Below are positions 16,649-25,883 of a DNA stretch of 64,000 nucleotides, in pieces. The DNA is taken from the NCBI GenBank assembly GCA_041447245.1, contig JBGMEA010000012.1:186001-250000 (forward strand), read 5' to 3'. Each line of letters opens with the position of its first letter. Positions within the stretch are counted from its first letter, which is position 1. Made by a program: the position numbers and the translations under genes. Under the pieces are notes generated by a model. That model was not told where the DNA came from, did not search any database, and worked only from the letters and a program-made list of their open reading frames with translations. The stretch comes from JBGMEA01 sp041447245. Its GTDB lineage: Bacteria > Bacillota > Clostridia > Eubacteriales > Anaerofustaceae.

Positions 16649-16781
16649 TGACGAATGAATCTTTTTAGTTTAATAGTGGTGTTAGCAACTATTATTATAG
16701 AGTAAGTAAACGTTTATGTCAATATATTCGCATAAATTTTCAAACAATTTAGTTGCAAATGAAACTTAAAGTGAGGATAAC

Positions 16782-17204
16782 ATGAAAGACATCTCCAAGT
16801 ATATCTCGGTCAGCTACAGAAGAACGCATATGTTTATTAACGAAAATCTGAAACCATACGGTATTACAAGCGGGCAATACATGTTTATTTTGGGTATCTG
16901 CGAAAATCCCGGATGCACGCAGGAAGAACTTTCCCAGCATCTGCTGATTGATAAAAGCACCTGTGCAAAAGTCATCGGAGGATTGGAATCTTCGGGCTAC
17001 GTCCGTAAGCAGTGCAACGAGACGGATCGAAGAGAGTATCATCTGTTCCCGACGGAAAAAGCGCTCGAAATCAATCCTAAAATTATTGCAGCCCATGAGC
17101 AGTGGCACCGACTGATGACAGAAAATCTGACTGAAATCGAATGTGATATTTTTGGCAGGTTGATGGAGAAAGTGATGGAAAACGCTGTCAAAAACTGCAA
17201 ATAG
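16782..17204 (+). CDS. MarR-family transcriptional regulator
   Basis: This 140-residue protein has a winged helix-turn-helix of MarR type: ITSGQYMFILGICENPGCTQEELSQHLLIDKSTCAKVIGGLE, then the wing VRKQCNETDRREYHLFPTEKA with the conserved DxR pair. It should act as a dimer that releases DNA when it binds a small ligand. GAGGAT precedes ATG 16782. The promoter about 140 bases upstream is bracketed by an inverted repeat, suggesting self-control. Likely targets are itself, the MATE pump to the left or the uracil permease to the right. Confidence 0.9.
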   Translation: MKDISKYISVSYRRTHMFINENLKPYGITSGQYMFILGICENPGCTQEELSQHLLIDKSTCAKVIGGLESSGYVRKQCNETDRREYHLFPTEKALEINPKIIAAHEQWHRLMTENLTEIECDIFGRLMEKVMENAVKNCK

Positions 17205-17226
17205 CGGTTGCTTTGACAGGTTTGGG

Positions 17227-17255
17227 TTGGCAAAAGCTTCGAAAACAGATATAAT
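17227..17255 (+). promoter_or_regulatory. Promoter of the uracil permease gene
   Basis: TTGGCA (17227-17232) and TATAAT (17250-17255) are 17 bases apart. The predicted leader is about 165 bases, unusually long for this window. Confidence 0.7.
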
Positions 17256-17305
17256 ATCATACAGAAATCTTTTGAGCGTTATCACTATACACAAAACCGA
17301 CGATT

Positions 17306-17351
17306 CCGACCGCCTGTTTTTTATGTCAGACAAATTCTCCGGTGCGGTCGG
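17306..17351 (+). promoter_or_regulatory. Leader hairpin upstream of the permease
   Basis: CCGACCGC (17306-17313) pairs perfectly with GCGGTCGG (17344-17351) around a 30-base loop containing a T-run. It lies within the permease leader. I do not see the conserved core of a purine riboswitch or a PyrR site, so its role is open. Confidence 0.4.
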
Positions 17352-17428
17352 CTGATTCTGATGCGGATAATACAAGTGTCGCGAAAAAGAGACTGCATTT
17401 ATCAATTTATATATGAAGGAGAAGTTTT

Positions 17429-18841
17429 ATGACAACAAATCAGATGACTCAGACGACGAGCGGTTATCTGCCTGACGAGCGGCCGCCATTTCTGAAACTG
17501 CTGCTGTATTCCATTCAACAGGTCATCGTGATGTTCCCCGCAACTGTCGCCGTTGCAATCATCACTGGCTTCCATATTTCAACCACCATTTTTGCAAGCG
17601 GTCTTGCTACTATCTGCTTTATCCTCGTAACGGGAAGAAAGATTCCCCTTTACTACGGATCGAGCTTTTCTTATGTTGCGGCCATCGGAAGTCTGATGAG
17701 TTCCGATGCGCTTGCGGGGCTTGCACTCAACGATAAAATCGCCATTGCGCAATTCGGAATTATGATGTCCGGGTTGGTGTCAATCGCCGCGGGACTGATC
17801 GTACGTCGTTTCGGACGCGACTCCATCGAAAAAGTGCTTCCTGCAAGCGTAACCGGACCAATAGCTATGGTCATCGGGCTGACACTGGCCGGAACGGCTT
17901 TGTCCGATGCTTCTTCCATCGCAATCAATACACTGGGCGCGGTATCCGTAAGCCAATCTCAGGTAGCGTTTGCCACAAATATGGCATGGATTATTTCTCT
18001 GGTCACCCTGATTTCCACGATTCTGTTTTCGGTCTACCTGAAAGGAATGTTTGGTCAGCTTCCGCTGTTGCTCGGTCCTTTGCTCGGATGTATTACTGCC
18101 TACATCATTCAGCTTGCCACCGGAATCGATCTGTTCAAAGTTCTTGCAGACGGCACGGCAAACGGAATTTTTGCGCTTCCGGAATTCACTTTTCCGAAAG
18201 CATCGTGGCTTGCTGTGGCTGCTATTATGCCGATCGCTATTGCAACGATTCCCGAATCGACCGCGCATGTTTATCAGCTGGATATCTACGTCAATGACTT
18301 GGCAAAGAAAAAAGGATCTTCCAAACGGTATAACATTGCCGATCTGCTCGGAAATAACCTGATCGGGGATGGTATCGGCGATATGGTTTCCGGTTTGGTC
18401 GGGGGGCCTGCCGGAACCAATTACGGTGAAAATATCAGTGCTATGGCGATCACCCGTGTCTTTTCCGTTTGGGTATTGATCGGTGCTTCCATCGTGGCGA
18501 TGGTGCTGGCATGCTTCACTCCGCTGATCAATGCGATCTACTCCATTCCGGCTGCGGTAATCGGCGGACTGGAAATTTATCTGTTCGGTGCGATTGCCGC
18601 ACAGGGGGTTGCCATTATGATTGAGCATAAGGTAGACATGTTCAGTGCCAAAAATATCGCCGTGATTGCGACCATTATGGTGATCGGGCTCGGCGGTCAA
18701 TATGCGTACGGCGGGAACATTCCGTTCTTCGGACTCGATGTCCCCTGCATTGCGGGCGCGGCAATTTTCGGAATTCTGCTGAATATTGTGTTAAACATCG
18801 GCAAAAAGAAAACCGAAGAAAAAACAGAAATGATTCCTTAG
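17429..18841 (+). CDS. NCS2-family nucleobase permease, probably uracil
   Basis: This 470-residue membrane protein has about 14 hydrophobic segments of the NCS2 (nucleobase:cation symporter 2) family. The motif TNYGENISAMAITRVFS matches the uracil-permease version of the signature (compare TTYGEN in UraA), and PESTAHV in the preceding helix holds the base-binding glutamate. It would import uracil with protons for pyrimidine salvage. GAAGGAG precedes ATG 17429. It is transcribed alone, from a consensus promoter through a long structured leader to a strong terminator. Xanthine or another base is less likely given the motif. Confidence 0.88.
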   Translation: MTTNQMTQTTSGYLPDERPPFLKLLLYSIQQVIVMFPATVAVAIITGFHISTTIFASGLATICFILVTGRKIPLYYGSSFSYVAAIGSLMSSDALAGLALNDKIAIAQFGIMMSGLVSIAAGLIVRRFGRDSIEKVLPASVTGPIAMVIGLTLAGTALSDASSIAINTLGAVSVSQSQVAFATNMAWIISLVTLISTILFSVYLKGMFGQLPLLLGPLLGCITAYIIQLATGIDLFKVLADGTANGIFALPEFTFPKASWLAVAAIMPIAIATIPESTAHVYQLDIYVNDLAKKKGSSKRYNIADLLGNNLIGDGIGDMVSGLVGGPAGTNYGENISAMAITRVFSVWVLIGASIVAMVLACFTPLINAIYSIPAAVIGGLEIYLFGAIAAQGVAIMIEHKVDMFSAKNIAVIATIMVIGLGGQYAYGGNIPFFGLDVPCIAGAAIFGILLNIVLNIGKKKTEEKTEMIP

Positions 18842-18860
18842 AATTTTATTTGATGTCTGA

Positions 18861-18891
18861 AAGTATCCTGTGAAGACGGGATACTTTTTTA
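18861..18891 (+). terminator. Intrinsic terminator after the permease
   Basis: AAGTATCC (18861-18868) pairs with GGATACTT (18879-18886), followed by Ts. Confidence 0.85.
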
Positions 18892-18976
18892 TTGCTGTGA
18901 ATTTATTCATATTGTATTGATATACAATTATATACACAGTATGATATATTACAGTATAAATTTACGGAGGTTATTT

Positions 18977-19354
18977 ATGATCGATTTTCAAAAAGATGCC
19001 GTATTCAAATTAAAACCGGTTGATCTCAACAGCGGAGTATCCATGGTTCAGCCGCTTCTGATTGATTCCGAAACGGTGATTATGACGTTTCAGGCGGTCA
19101 GGGACATGGTGGTTTTCACAAACAAACGAATCATCACCATCAACGTGCAGGGACTTACCGGAAAGAAGAAGGATTATTCTTCGTTGCCGTATGCAAAAAT
19201 TCAGGCGTTCTCTGTTGAAACCGCGGGAAACTTTGATCTCGACAGCGAAATGGAGCTTTGGTTCAGCGGGCTTGGGAAAGTGAAAATGGAATTCGGCGGC
19301 AGTGTCGATATCCGCAATATTTGTAAATTCATCAGTGAATTTGTACTGAAATAA
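18977..19354 (+). CDS. Bacterial PH-domain-like protein
   Basis: This 125-residue protein has the pattern of small bacterial pleckstrin-homology proteins: beta-rich throughout with the segment MVVFTNKRIITINVQGLTGKK in the middle and a final helix (IRNICKFISEFVL). It has no signal peptide or membrane segment. I chose ATG 18977 after GGAGG; the frame stays open further upstream but without a ribosome site. It is a single-gene unit between two terminators. Members are common in Bacillota and have no established function. Confidence 0.75.
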   Translation: MIDFQKDAVFKLKPVDLNSGVSMVQPLLIDSETVIMTFQAVRDMVVFTNKRIITINVQGLTGKKKDYSSLPYAKIQAFSVETAGNFDLDSEMELWFSGLGKVKMEFGGSVDIRNICKFISEFVLK

Positions 19355-19372
19355 ATTTGATTTGAAGAAAGA

Positions 19373-19400
19373 AACCCGATAAATTTTCGGGTTCTTTTTT
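19373..19400 (+). terminator. Intrinsic terminator
   Basis: AACCCGA (19373-19379) and TCGGGTT (19387-19393) pair around AAATTTT-type loop bases, followed by CTTTTTTT. Confidence 0.85.
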
Positions 19401-19548
19401 TATGCGGTTTACGGCGGGAATTATTAAAAACGTTTCAGGTAAGCGAAAAACGCTCAATCGTCACGGTTTATTCATCCAATGTTCACATTGGCAGATATAA
19501 TCAAAACTGACAAATGTAAATTTTCCGTAAATAAAAAGGAATCGAAGA

Positions 19549-21390
19549 ATGAAAGAAAAAACTAAGAAGAGCAAAGTATTACTGACTGGATTGATCTTGT
19601 TTGCCTTGCTGTTGCCGAGCATTTCCGGATGCTCCAAGTCGGCATCGGCAGCGTCCGATTCGGACAACCTTTCCGACAGTGCATACGAAACGGAAGATAC
19701 GGATGCAAGCTGGGATGATACGGCGACCGTTATTACTTTGTCGGACGGAAATTCTTCTGTCAGCGGCAGCGGAGCTTCTGTGAATAAAAATATCATTACG
19801 ATCTCGCAAGCCGGCACTTATGTTCTCAGCGGAACCTTGAGTGACGGAACAATCGAAATAGATGCCACGAAAAACGATTTGGTACGTGTCGTACTTAACG
19901 ATGCCAGCATCACAAATTCCGAAGGCCCGGCAATCTACGCGGACGATGTTCTGAAAGTTGTTTTGATTCTTGCGGACGGAACGGAGAATACTTTGACTGA
20001 TGCATCTTCCTACGTTTCATCGGATGAAGATTCGGAGCCGGACGCAGCCGTTTTCAGTAAGGCGGATCTATCGATTACAGGAAGCGGAACGCTGACTGTC
20101 AATGCAAATTATAAAGACGGAATCAAATCGAAAGACGATTTAAAAATTACCGACGGCACGATCAATGTTACATCAGCGGATGACGGAATCGTCGGAAAAG
20201 ATATGGTAGCCATTGAGAATGCATCCGTTACGGTCAATGCGCAGGGAGACGGAATCAAGTCAACAAACGATTCGGATTCTTCTGTCGGATATGTGCGCAT
20301 CGACAGCGGCACATTTGATATTACCGCTGAGCACGACGGAATTCAGGGGGTATCCGCTGTGACTGTCAACAGCGGAACGGTAACGATCACTTCCGGCGGA
20401 GGAAATTCAAACAGCATCAACAGCTCTTCGAGCACTCTTTACAGTCCGGGCAGCAGCATGAGCAATTCTTCTTCCGTTGAAGAAAGCGGCAGCGGGAAAG
20501 GAATTAAGTCAGATTCTTCGATCGTTATTACCGGAGGAAGCATTGTTGTTGATTCTGCCGATGACACGATTCATTCAAACGACACCATCACAATCAGTGG
20601 CGGCACACTGAATTTGACATCAGGAGATGACGGAATTCATGCAGATACGAGCCTGACTGTCAACGGAGGTTCGGTCACCGTCGCGGAATCTTACGAAGGA
20701 CTCGAAAGTGCAACCATTACCGTCGATGATGGGACGATATACATCACTTCGAGCGACGACGGCATTAACTGTGCGGGAGGCGCGGACAGCTCTTCAACAA
20801 ACGGAAGAGCCGGACAGAGCAATATGAATTCCTCGGGCAATGATTATTTGTACATCAACGGCGGATATATCTATATTGACGCACAGGGAGACGGGTTGGA
20901 TTCCAACGGTTCGATCGAAATGACTGGCGGAACGGTTTTGGTTTGCGGTCCGACTGCAAATGATAACGGTGCTACAGACTATAACGACAGCTTCACGATT
21001 ACCGGAGGGCTGCTTGTAGCCGCAGGCAGCTCGGGAATGATAGAAGCTCCGCAATCGTCTTCCACACAATATGTGGTTTCAACCACATTTGCATCCTCGC
21101 TTTCCGCGAATACGCGTTTCACGATTACCGACGGCAGCGGCAATCTGATTGTGTCTTTTGTCCCCACCAAAACCTATCAGAATGTGATCGTCTGTTCCGC
21201 CGATTTGACAAACGGTACTTCTTATATCGTATATACGGGCGGAAACTGTTCCGACAACGGAACAGATGGATTGACGACAACAGGAAGCTACAGCGCGGGG
21301 ACAAAATACACCGGTTTCACCATCTCATCAATTGTCACGACCGCAGGGACTTCTTCGGGTGGCGGAATGACATCGCCAGGCAGAAGATAA
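19549..21390 (+). CDS. Beta-helix lipoprotein with carbohydrate-binding-like (DUF4353) repeats
   Basis: This 613-residue surface lipoprotein has a signal peptide (KKSKVLLTGLILFALLLPSI) ending in the lipobox SGC at residues 26-28. The rest is built of short repeats with the rhythm DDGI...TITGGTI or NGGSV and many Ser, Thr, Gly and Asp, typical of a right-handed beta-helix. A low-complexity Ser/Asn patch lies near residues 285-310. The family is annotated as carbohydrate-binding (DUF4353). It heads an operon with a VTC-domain protein 17 bases downstream and a DUF4956 protein, a set recurring with CotH kinases in Bacillota. The ligand is unknown. Confidence 0.82.
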   Translation: MKEKTKKSKVLLTGLILFALLLPSISGCSKSASAASDSDNLSDSAYETEDTDASWDDTATVITLSDGNSSVSGSGASVNKNIITISQAGTYVLSGTLSDGTIEIDATKNDLVRVVLNDASITNSEGPAIYADDVLKVVLILADGTENTLTDASSYVSSDEDSEPDAAVFSKADLSITGSGTLTVNANYKDGIKSKDDLKITDGTINVTSADDGIVGKDMVAIENASVTVNAQGDGIKSTNDSDSSVGYVRIDSGTFDITAEHDGIQGVSAVTVNSGTVTITSGGGNSNSINSSSSTLYSPGSSMSNSSSVEESGSGKGIKSDSSIVITGGSIVVDSADDTIHSNDTITISGGTLNLTSGDDGIHADTSLTVNGGSVTVAESYEGLESATITVDDGTIYITSSDDGINCAGGADSSSTNGRAGQSNMNSSGNDYLYINGGYIYIDAQGDGLDSNGSIEMTGGTVLVCGPTANDNGATDYNDSFTITGGLLVAAGSSGMIEAPQSSSTQYVVSTTFASSLSANTRFTITDGSGNLIVSFVPTKTYQNVIVCSADLTNGTSYIVYTGGNCSDNGTDGLTTTGSYSAGTKYTGFTISSIVTTAGTSSGGGMTSPGRR

Positions 21391-21407
21391 ACAAAAAGGA
21401 GATCAGC

Positions 21408-22187
21408 ATGGCACTTACGACATTTCAGCGTTCGGAAATGAAATTTATTCTGAATGAAAATCAGTTTCAAATTCTGCGCGCCAGACTTGATCAATACATG
21501 AAGCCGGATGAATATTGCAAATGCGGCAAAGACTATGCGGTTTATAATTTGTATTACGATACACAGGACAATTACCTCATTCGTTCCTCTCTTCAAAAAC
21601 CGAAATATAAAGAAAAAATAAGACTCAGAAGCTATAAATATCCGATTTTTCCCCACGATGAAGTGTTTTTGGAGCTGAAAAAGAAATCGATGCAAACAGT
21701 CTTCAAACGCAGAGCGATTCTTACATTGCGGGAGGCATACGATTATCTGGAAATGGGGATCAGACCGAAATGCGACACTTATATGAATCGGCAGGTGATG
21801 AACGAAATCGACTATTTTCTTTCGCTGCATCCGGTCAAGCCGGCATCCTGCATTACCTATCGGAGAATGGCTTTTTTCGGCAGATATGACAAAGATTTCC
21901 GCATTACGTTTGACTATGACCTGCGTTCGCGCAGAAAGAATCTGCGTCTGGAGTGCGGCTCGTTCGGAGACGCGCTGCTGAATGAAGGACAGTATCTGAT
22001 GGAAGTGAAAATCAGCGGGGCCGTTCCGAAATGGCTCGCCGATACATTGGCGGATATGGGCTTATACAGGCAGAGTTTTTCGAAATACGGACGGGAATAT
22101 ACACGATATCGCATGTCAGATACTCATATGGGCAGCGACGGTTTCGTCGGCGATGCTGCGATTGCGTGTTCCGATTACCATTCATAA
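21408..22187 (+). CDS. VTC-domain polyphosphate polymerase-like protein
   Basis: This 259-residue protein has the VTC domain, the catalytic tunnel of the yeast polyphosphate polymerase. Basic residues line the tunnel in this family, seen here as ERSEMKF-type start (FQRSEMKF), KIRLRSY, FLELKKKS, FKRR and the C-terminal MEVKISG and SKYGREY. It has no membrane segment of its own. It lies between a surface lipoprotein and a DUF4956 membrane protein and is probably expressed with both. Polymerising phosphate from ATP at the membrane is the family activity; a kinase-like role in modifying surface proteins is an alternative for this gene set. Confidence 0.85.
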   Translation: MALTTFQRSEMKFILNENQFQILRARLDQYMKPDEYCKCGKDYAVYNLYYDTQDNYLIRSSLQKPKYKEKIRLRSYKYPIFPHDEVFLELKKKSMQTVFKRRAILTLREAYDYLEMGIRPKCDTYMNRQVMNEIDYFLSLHPVKPASCITYRRMAFFGRYDKDFRITFDYDLRSRRKNLRLECGSFGDALLNEGQYLMEVKISGAVPKWLADTLADMGLYRQSFSKYGREYTRYRMSDTHMGSDGFVGDAAIACSDYHS

Positions 22188-22206
22188 CCGGCATAAAAGG
22201 AGATAA

Positions 22207-22905
22207 TTGATGCTAGATTCATTGTTCAGCACAACAACGGAAGATACGTTTACATTGTTAAATATGGTCGTTGCACTGATTTCGGCGCTTGGCCTGGGGT
22301 TTTTGATTAGCCTTGCATACCTTTTTATTCAGAAGGAGGAAGGGTATACCCCCAGTTTTACCATTACACTGATTATTCTTCCTGCTGTGATTTCTGTCGT
22401 GATCATGCTGATCGGCAGCAATGTTGCTCGTGCATTCAGCCTTGCAGGGGCATTCAGCCTGATTCGTTTCCGCAGTGCACCGGGCAATCCGAAAGATATC
22501 GCCTACATCTTGTTTGTGATGGGCATCGGACTCGCGTGCGGGATGGGATATGTGCTTTATGCGTTTGTATTTGCGATCATCGTCAGTCTGGTGATGTTTT
22601 TATTGCACATCACGAATTATGCAAAAAGCACGGATGTTGTGATGCAGCTGAAAATTACGATCCCGGAGGACCTCAATTTTCAGGGATTATTTGATGAAGT
22701 ATTAAAGAAATACGCCAAAAGCTGGCAGTTGAAACGTGTGCGCACCACCGATTTCGGCACTTTGTTCGAAGTCGTTTACTATATAGAGCTGAAGCAATCG
22801 GTCAGTCAGAAAAAATTGATCGACGAACTGCGATGCCGTAACGGAAACCTGAGCATCATCCTGACGATGAGGGAGCAGGAAGACAGCACGGCATTGCAGA
22901 TGTAG
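22207..22905 (+). CDS. DUF4956 membrane protein
   Basis: This 232-residue protein has four hydrophobic helices in the first 140 residues, including the family segment ARAFSLAGAFSLIRFRSAPGNPKDI, followed by a soluble C-terminal domain of about 90 residues. DUF4956 genes are regularly found beside VTC-domain genes, so this may be the membrane anchor or channel for the polymerase encoded just upstream. AAAGGAG precedes ATG 22207. A long hairpin follows the gene. The function is inferred from neighbours only. Confidence 0.88.
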   Translation: MMLDSLFSTTTEDTFTLLNMVVALISALGLGFLISLAYLFIQKEEGYTPSFTITLIILPAVISVVIMLIGSNVARAFSLAGAFSLIRFRSAPGNPKDIAYILFVMGIGLACGMGYVLYAFVFAIIVSLVMFLLHITNYAKSTDVVMQLKITIPEDLNFQGLFDEVLKKYAKSWQLKRVRTTDFGTLFEVVYYIELKQSVSQKKLIDELRCRNGNLSIILTMREQEDSTALQM

Positions 22906-22993
22906 TCACCGCTGCAAATTTTGGAGTGACAAACCGGTTGGCAGGATGCATCCGAAACGAAGCGGATGCAACAATCATTTTCCCTCTTCTTAA

Positions 22994-23030
22994 ACAAAAT
23001 ACGGATCGAAACAAGCGATCCGTATTTTGT
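22994..23030. terminator. Strong 15-bp terminator hairpin
   Basis: ACAAAATACGGATCG (22994-23008) is perfectly complementary to 23016-23030 around AAACAAG. It ends the lipoprotein/VTC/DUF4956 operon and is symmetric enough to act on both strands. Confidence 0.8.
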
Positions 23031-23121
23031 TGTTGCGGAGTGCTTGTATTTTGATCCGAACGTGCTATGATGCAGGTAGGAACAATGAATGTTATGTTAT
23101 ATTTTTTGCGGGAGGCCGGAT

Positions 23122-23571
23122 ATGAATGAACGATTGATTCACAAATCCGAAAAGCCGGATGAGGATATTATCAGGAGGTGGGTCGGAAAAGAAGCATGTG
23201 CCAGAATGGATGAGATGGAAAGAGAACTGTCTGTGCGATATGATCTGCAGAAAGAGTTACAGTTTCCGTTCGGAAAAGATTACGGATGGGGTTTCCGCTA
23301 TGCACATAAATCAAAACCCCTCTGTTGGCTCTTTTTTGAAAAAGGAGCGGTTACCGTGACGGTCTCTTTGCCTGACGGAGTGTTGCCCGGGAAAGAAGAG
23401 CGGATTGAAACCATGCTGCCGAAAACGAAAGAGCTTTGGGAAAACCGATATCCCTGCGGCAAGTGCGGCGGATGGATTCATTACCGTGTCCAGAGCGAGG
23501 AGGAACTGAGGGATGTCTTGGCATTAATCGCCATTCGATGTCCGGTGAAAAAGAAACAATTATTGAATTAA
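23122..23571 (+). CDS. DUF3788 protein
   Basis: This 149-residue soluble protein matches the DUF3788 pattern: GWGFRYAHKSKPLCWLFFEKGAVTVTVSL in the middle and a C-terminal HYRVQSEEELRDVLALIAIR. It carries a short cysteine pair in YPCGKCGGWIHY. The family has no known biochemical role; a fold related to YjbR/DUF1801-like proteins is possible. I chose ATG 23122 after GGGAGG rather than the longer open frame. It is a single gene. Confidence 0.78.
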   Translation: MNERLIHKSEKPDEDIIRRWVGKEACARMDEMERELSVRYDLQKELQFPFGKDYGWGFRYAHKSKPLCWLFFEKGAVTVTVSLPDGVLPGKEERIETMLPKTKELWENRYPCGKCGGWIHYRVQSEEELRDVLALIAIRCPVKKKQLLN

Positions 23572-23650
23572 TATTAAAAGAAACAATAAAATAATACAAA
23601 ATGAGTTCGTATCTGTTATAATCAGGAAAAGAAACAAGGAGATGATTGCA

Positions 23651-25036
23651 ATGCCATTGCTCGAGACGTTCATTGTGCCGCATCCTCCGCTGATTATTCC
23701 TGCGGTAGGAAACGGGCAGGAGCATGAAATCGAAGCGACGGTTCATGCTTATCGAAGTGTCGCAGAAGAAATTGCCTCAATTCGTCCGGAAACCATTATT
23801 CTGATTACTCCTCATAATGTGATGTATGCCGATTATCTGCATATTTCTCCCGGAACAAGTGCTGAGGGAGACTTTGGCAGCTTTGGGGCAAAGCAGGTTC
23901 ATATCGGGAAAAGTTATGATACAGAACTTGTCGATGAACTGATACAACTTGCAGCCGATCGGAATATTCCTGCGGGATCGCTCGGCGAACGTGATCCCTC
24001 TTTGGATCACGGCGTTCTCGTTCCGCTGTATTTTGTCGAACAGGTTTACCATACTTACCGGATTGTCCGCATCTCGATTTCCGGGCTCAGTCAGCTTACC
24101 CATTACCGTTTCGGCCAATGCATCGCGGAAGCCGTCAACCGTTTGGATCGCAAAGCCGTCCTGATTGCAAGCGGGGATCTTTCCCATAAACTGCTTGCAA
24201 AAGGCCCTTACGGATATGCCCCGGAAGGGCCGGCTTTCGATGAGGAAGTGACTCAAGCTATGGCAAAAGCTGACTTTATGAAATTTCTTACATTTGAAGA
24301 GTCGTTTACTGAAGCTGCTGCCGAGTGTGGGCTGCGCGGGTTTGTGATCATGGCAGGGGCTCTTGACGGGCAGTCTGTAAGCGGGAAGGTATTGTCTTAT
24401 GAAGGTCCGTTCGGTGTCGGATATGGGGTGGCAAAATTCCGTATTTTGGGCGAGGATGCTTCCAGACAGTTCGGAGAGCACTATCGGCAGATCATTGCGG
24501 ATCGCATCACCCGTATCAGAAACAACGAAGACGAATATGTCCGTTTGGCTCGGATGACACTGGAAACGTATGTCAGAACAGGGAGAGTGCCGTCCCGTCC
24601 GTCAAATCTGCCCTCAGAAATGGTTCAAGATGCAGCGGGAGTGTTCGTCTCTCTGAAAAAAGACGGACAGCTTCGCGGTTGCATCGGCACAATTTCCGCG
24701 ACGGAAGACTGTATTGCAGATGAAATTATCCGCAATGCGGTGCAGGCCGGTACGGAAGATCCACGATTTGATCCCGTGGAGAAAAGCGAGCTCGATAGTT
24801 TGGTTTACAGCGTAGATGTATTGGGGAAAACCGAACCTGTGAATTCAGTCAGAGAATTGGATGCAAACCGATACGGTGTGATCGTGACACAGGGTTCTCG
24901 GCGCGGACTTCTGCTCCCGAATCTGGAAGGGGTCAGCACGCCTGATGAGCAGATTGAGATTGCGCTGCGCAAAGCGGGCATCGGTTCTTACGAACAATAT
25001 ACTATCGATCGCTTTGAGGTGGTGAGACACACATGA
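23651..25036 (+). CDS. AmmeMemoRadiSam proteins B and A fused (MEMO1-AMMECR1)
   Basis: This 461-residue protein joins two domains. The first 270 residues form a MEMO1-like (protein B) domain, related to extradiol dioxygenases, with PHPPLIIPAVG, LDHGVLVPLYF and IASGDLSHKL. The last 180 form an AMMECR1 (protein A) domain with GVFVSLKKDGQLRGCIGTI and VIVTQGSRRGLLLPNLEG. The start is ATG 23651, nine bases after GGAG. It overlaps the radical-SAM gene by four bases. The three activities form the widespread AmmeMemoRadiSam system, whose reaction is unknown. Fusion of B and A into one chain supports their physical association. Confidence 0.9.
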   Translation: MPLLETFIVPHPPLIIPAVGNGQEHEIEATVHAYRSVAEEIASIRPETIILITPHNVMYADYLHISPGTSAEGDFGSFGAKQVHIGKSYDTELVDELIQLAADRNIPAGSLGERDPSLDHGVLVPLYFVEQVYHTYRIVRISISGLSQLTHYRFGQCIAEAVNRLDRKAVLIASGDLSHKLLAKGPYGYAPEGPAFDEEVTQAMAKADFMKFLTFEESFTEAAAECGLRGFVIMAGALDGQSVSGKVLSYEGPFGVGYGVAKFRILGEDASRQFGEHYRQIIADRITRIRNNEDEYVRLARMTLETYVRTGRVPSRPSNLPSEMVQDAAGVFVSLKKDGQLRGCIGTISATEDCIADEIIRNAVQAGTEDPRFDPVEKSELDSLVYSVDVLGKTEPVNSVRELDANRYGVIVTQGSRRGLLLPNLEGVSTPDEQIEIALRKAGIGSYEQYTIDRFEVVRHT

Positions 25037-25860
25037 AAGCAAGTTGTGATATCTGCCCGCATCGATGTGCATTGGAAGAAGGTCAGCTCGGCGTCTGCAA
25101 AGCCCGCAGCAATCAGGGCGGCGCGGTGCTCTCCGACAGTTACGGGCTCGTTACGGCGATCTCGCTCGATCCGATTGAAAAAAAACCGCTGTTTCAATTT
25201 CATCCGGGCAGCATGATTCTTTCCGTCGGAAGTTACGGATGCAATCTGCACTGCTCGTTCTGTCAGAACTACCGCATCTCGATGAGCGATGCGAACCATG
25301 TCGATACCGTATACTTTTCCCCCGAAGATTTGATCGAAAAAGCGGTGGAATTACAGAGCGAAGGGAATATCGGCATTGCCTTTACCTACAATGAACCGCT
25401 CATCGGATACGAATATGTGCGGGATTGTGCCTCATTGGCAAAAAAAAGAGGCTTGAAAACAGTGGTTGTAACAAACGGATACATCAATGAAGATCCGCTG
25501 AGGGATTTGATGCCCGTCATCGATGCCTTAAACATCGATCTGAAAAGTTTTACCGAGGCGTTTTATAGACGGTGCGGCGGATCGTTGGAAGAAGTGAAAC
25601 GAAGCATCCGCATCGCGTCGGAATCCGCGCATGTCGAGGTTACCACCCTCATTATTCCTGGCGAAAACGACACAGAAGAGGAAATGCACAATCTCGCGTC
25701 TTGGCTGGCGGGAGTGGATGAGGAGATCCCCTTGCATATTTCACGGTTTTTCCCTTCCTATCGGATGTCGGATATTGCAGCGACCGATGTTGCATCCGTT
25801 TATCGCTTGGCTGACATTGCCAGAGACTATTTAAAATATGTTTATACGGGAAACTGCTGA
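25033..25860 (+). CDS. AmmeMemoRadiSam radical-SAM enzyme
   Basis: This 275-residue protein is a radical-SAM enzyme. It has the cluster motif CNLHCSFC (Cys-x3-Cys-x2-Cys) near residue 75, and an additional cysteine-rich N-terminus (CDICPHRCALEEGQLGVC) typical of the PflA-like AmmeMemoRadiSam group. FTYNEPLIGYEYV, VVVTNGY and FFPSYRM are further marks. It belongs to the same mRNA as the fused A/B protein upstream, with an ATGA overlap. It reduces SAM to start radical chemistry on an unknown substrate, perhaps a protein or nucleotide held by the MEMO domain. Confidence 0.9.
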   Translation: MKASCDICPHRCALEEGQLGVCKARSNQGGAVLSDSYGLVTAISLDPIEKKPLFQFHPGSMILSVGSYGCNLHCSFCQNYRISMSDANHVDTVYFSPEDLIEKAVELQSEGNIGIAFTYNEPLIGYEYVRDCASLAKKRGLKTVVVTNGYINEDPLRDLMPVIDALNIDLKSFTEAFYRRCGGSLEEVKRSIRIASESAHVEVTTLIIPGENDTEEEMHNLASWLAGVDEEIPLHISRFFPSYRMSDIAATDVASVYRLADIARDYLKYVYTGNC

Positions 25861-25883
25861 GTTACGGCAGTGAGGAGGAAACA

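Noticed and set aside
16465..16650. 6S, SRP or tmRNA in the intergenic structure
   Set aside because: The length fits a small RNA, but the SRP tetraloop region, tmRNA ends and a 6S-type central bubble are not recognisable.
17256..17428. Purine riboswitch or PyrR site before the uracil permease
   Set aside because: The conserved core bases of these elements are not present in the leader.
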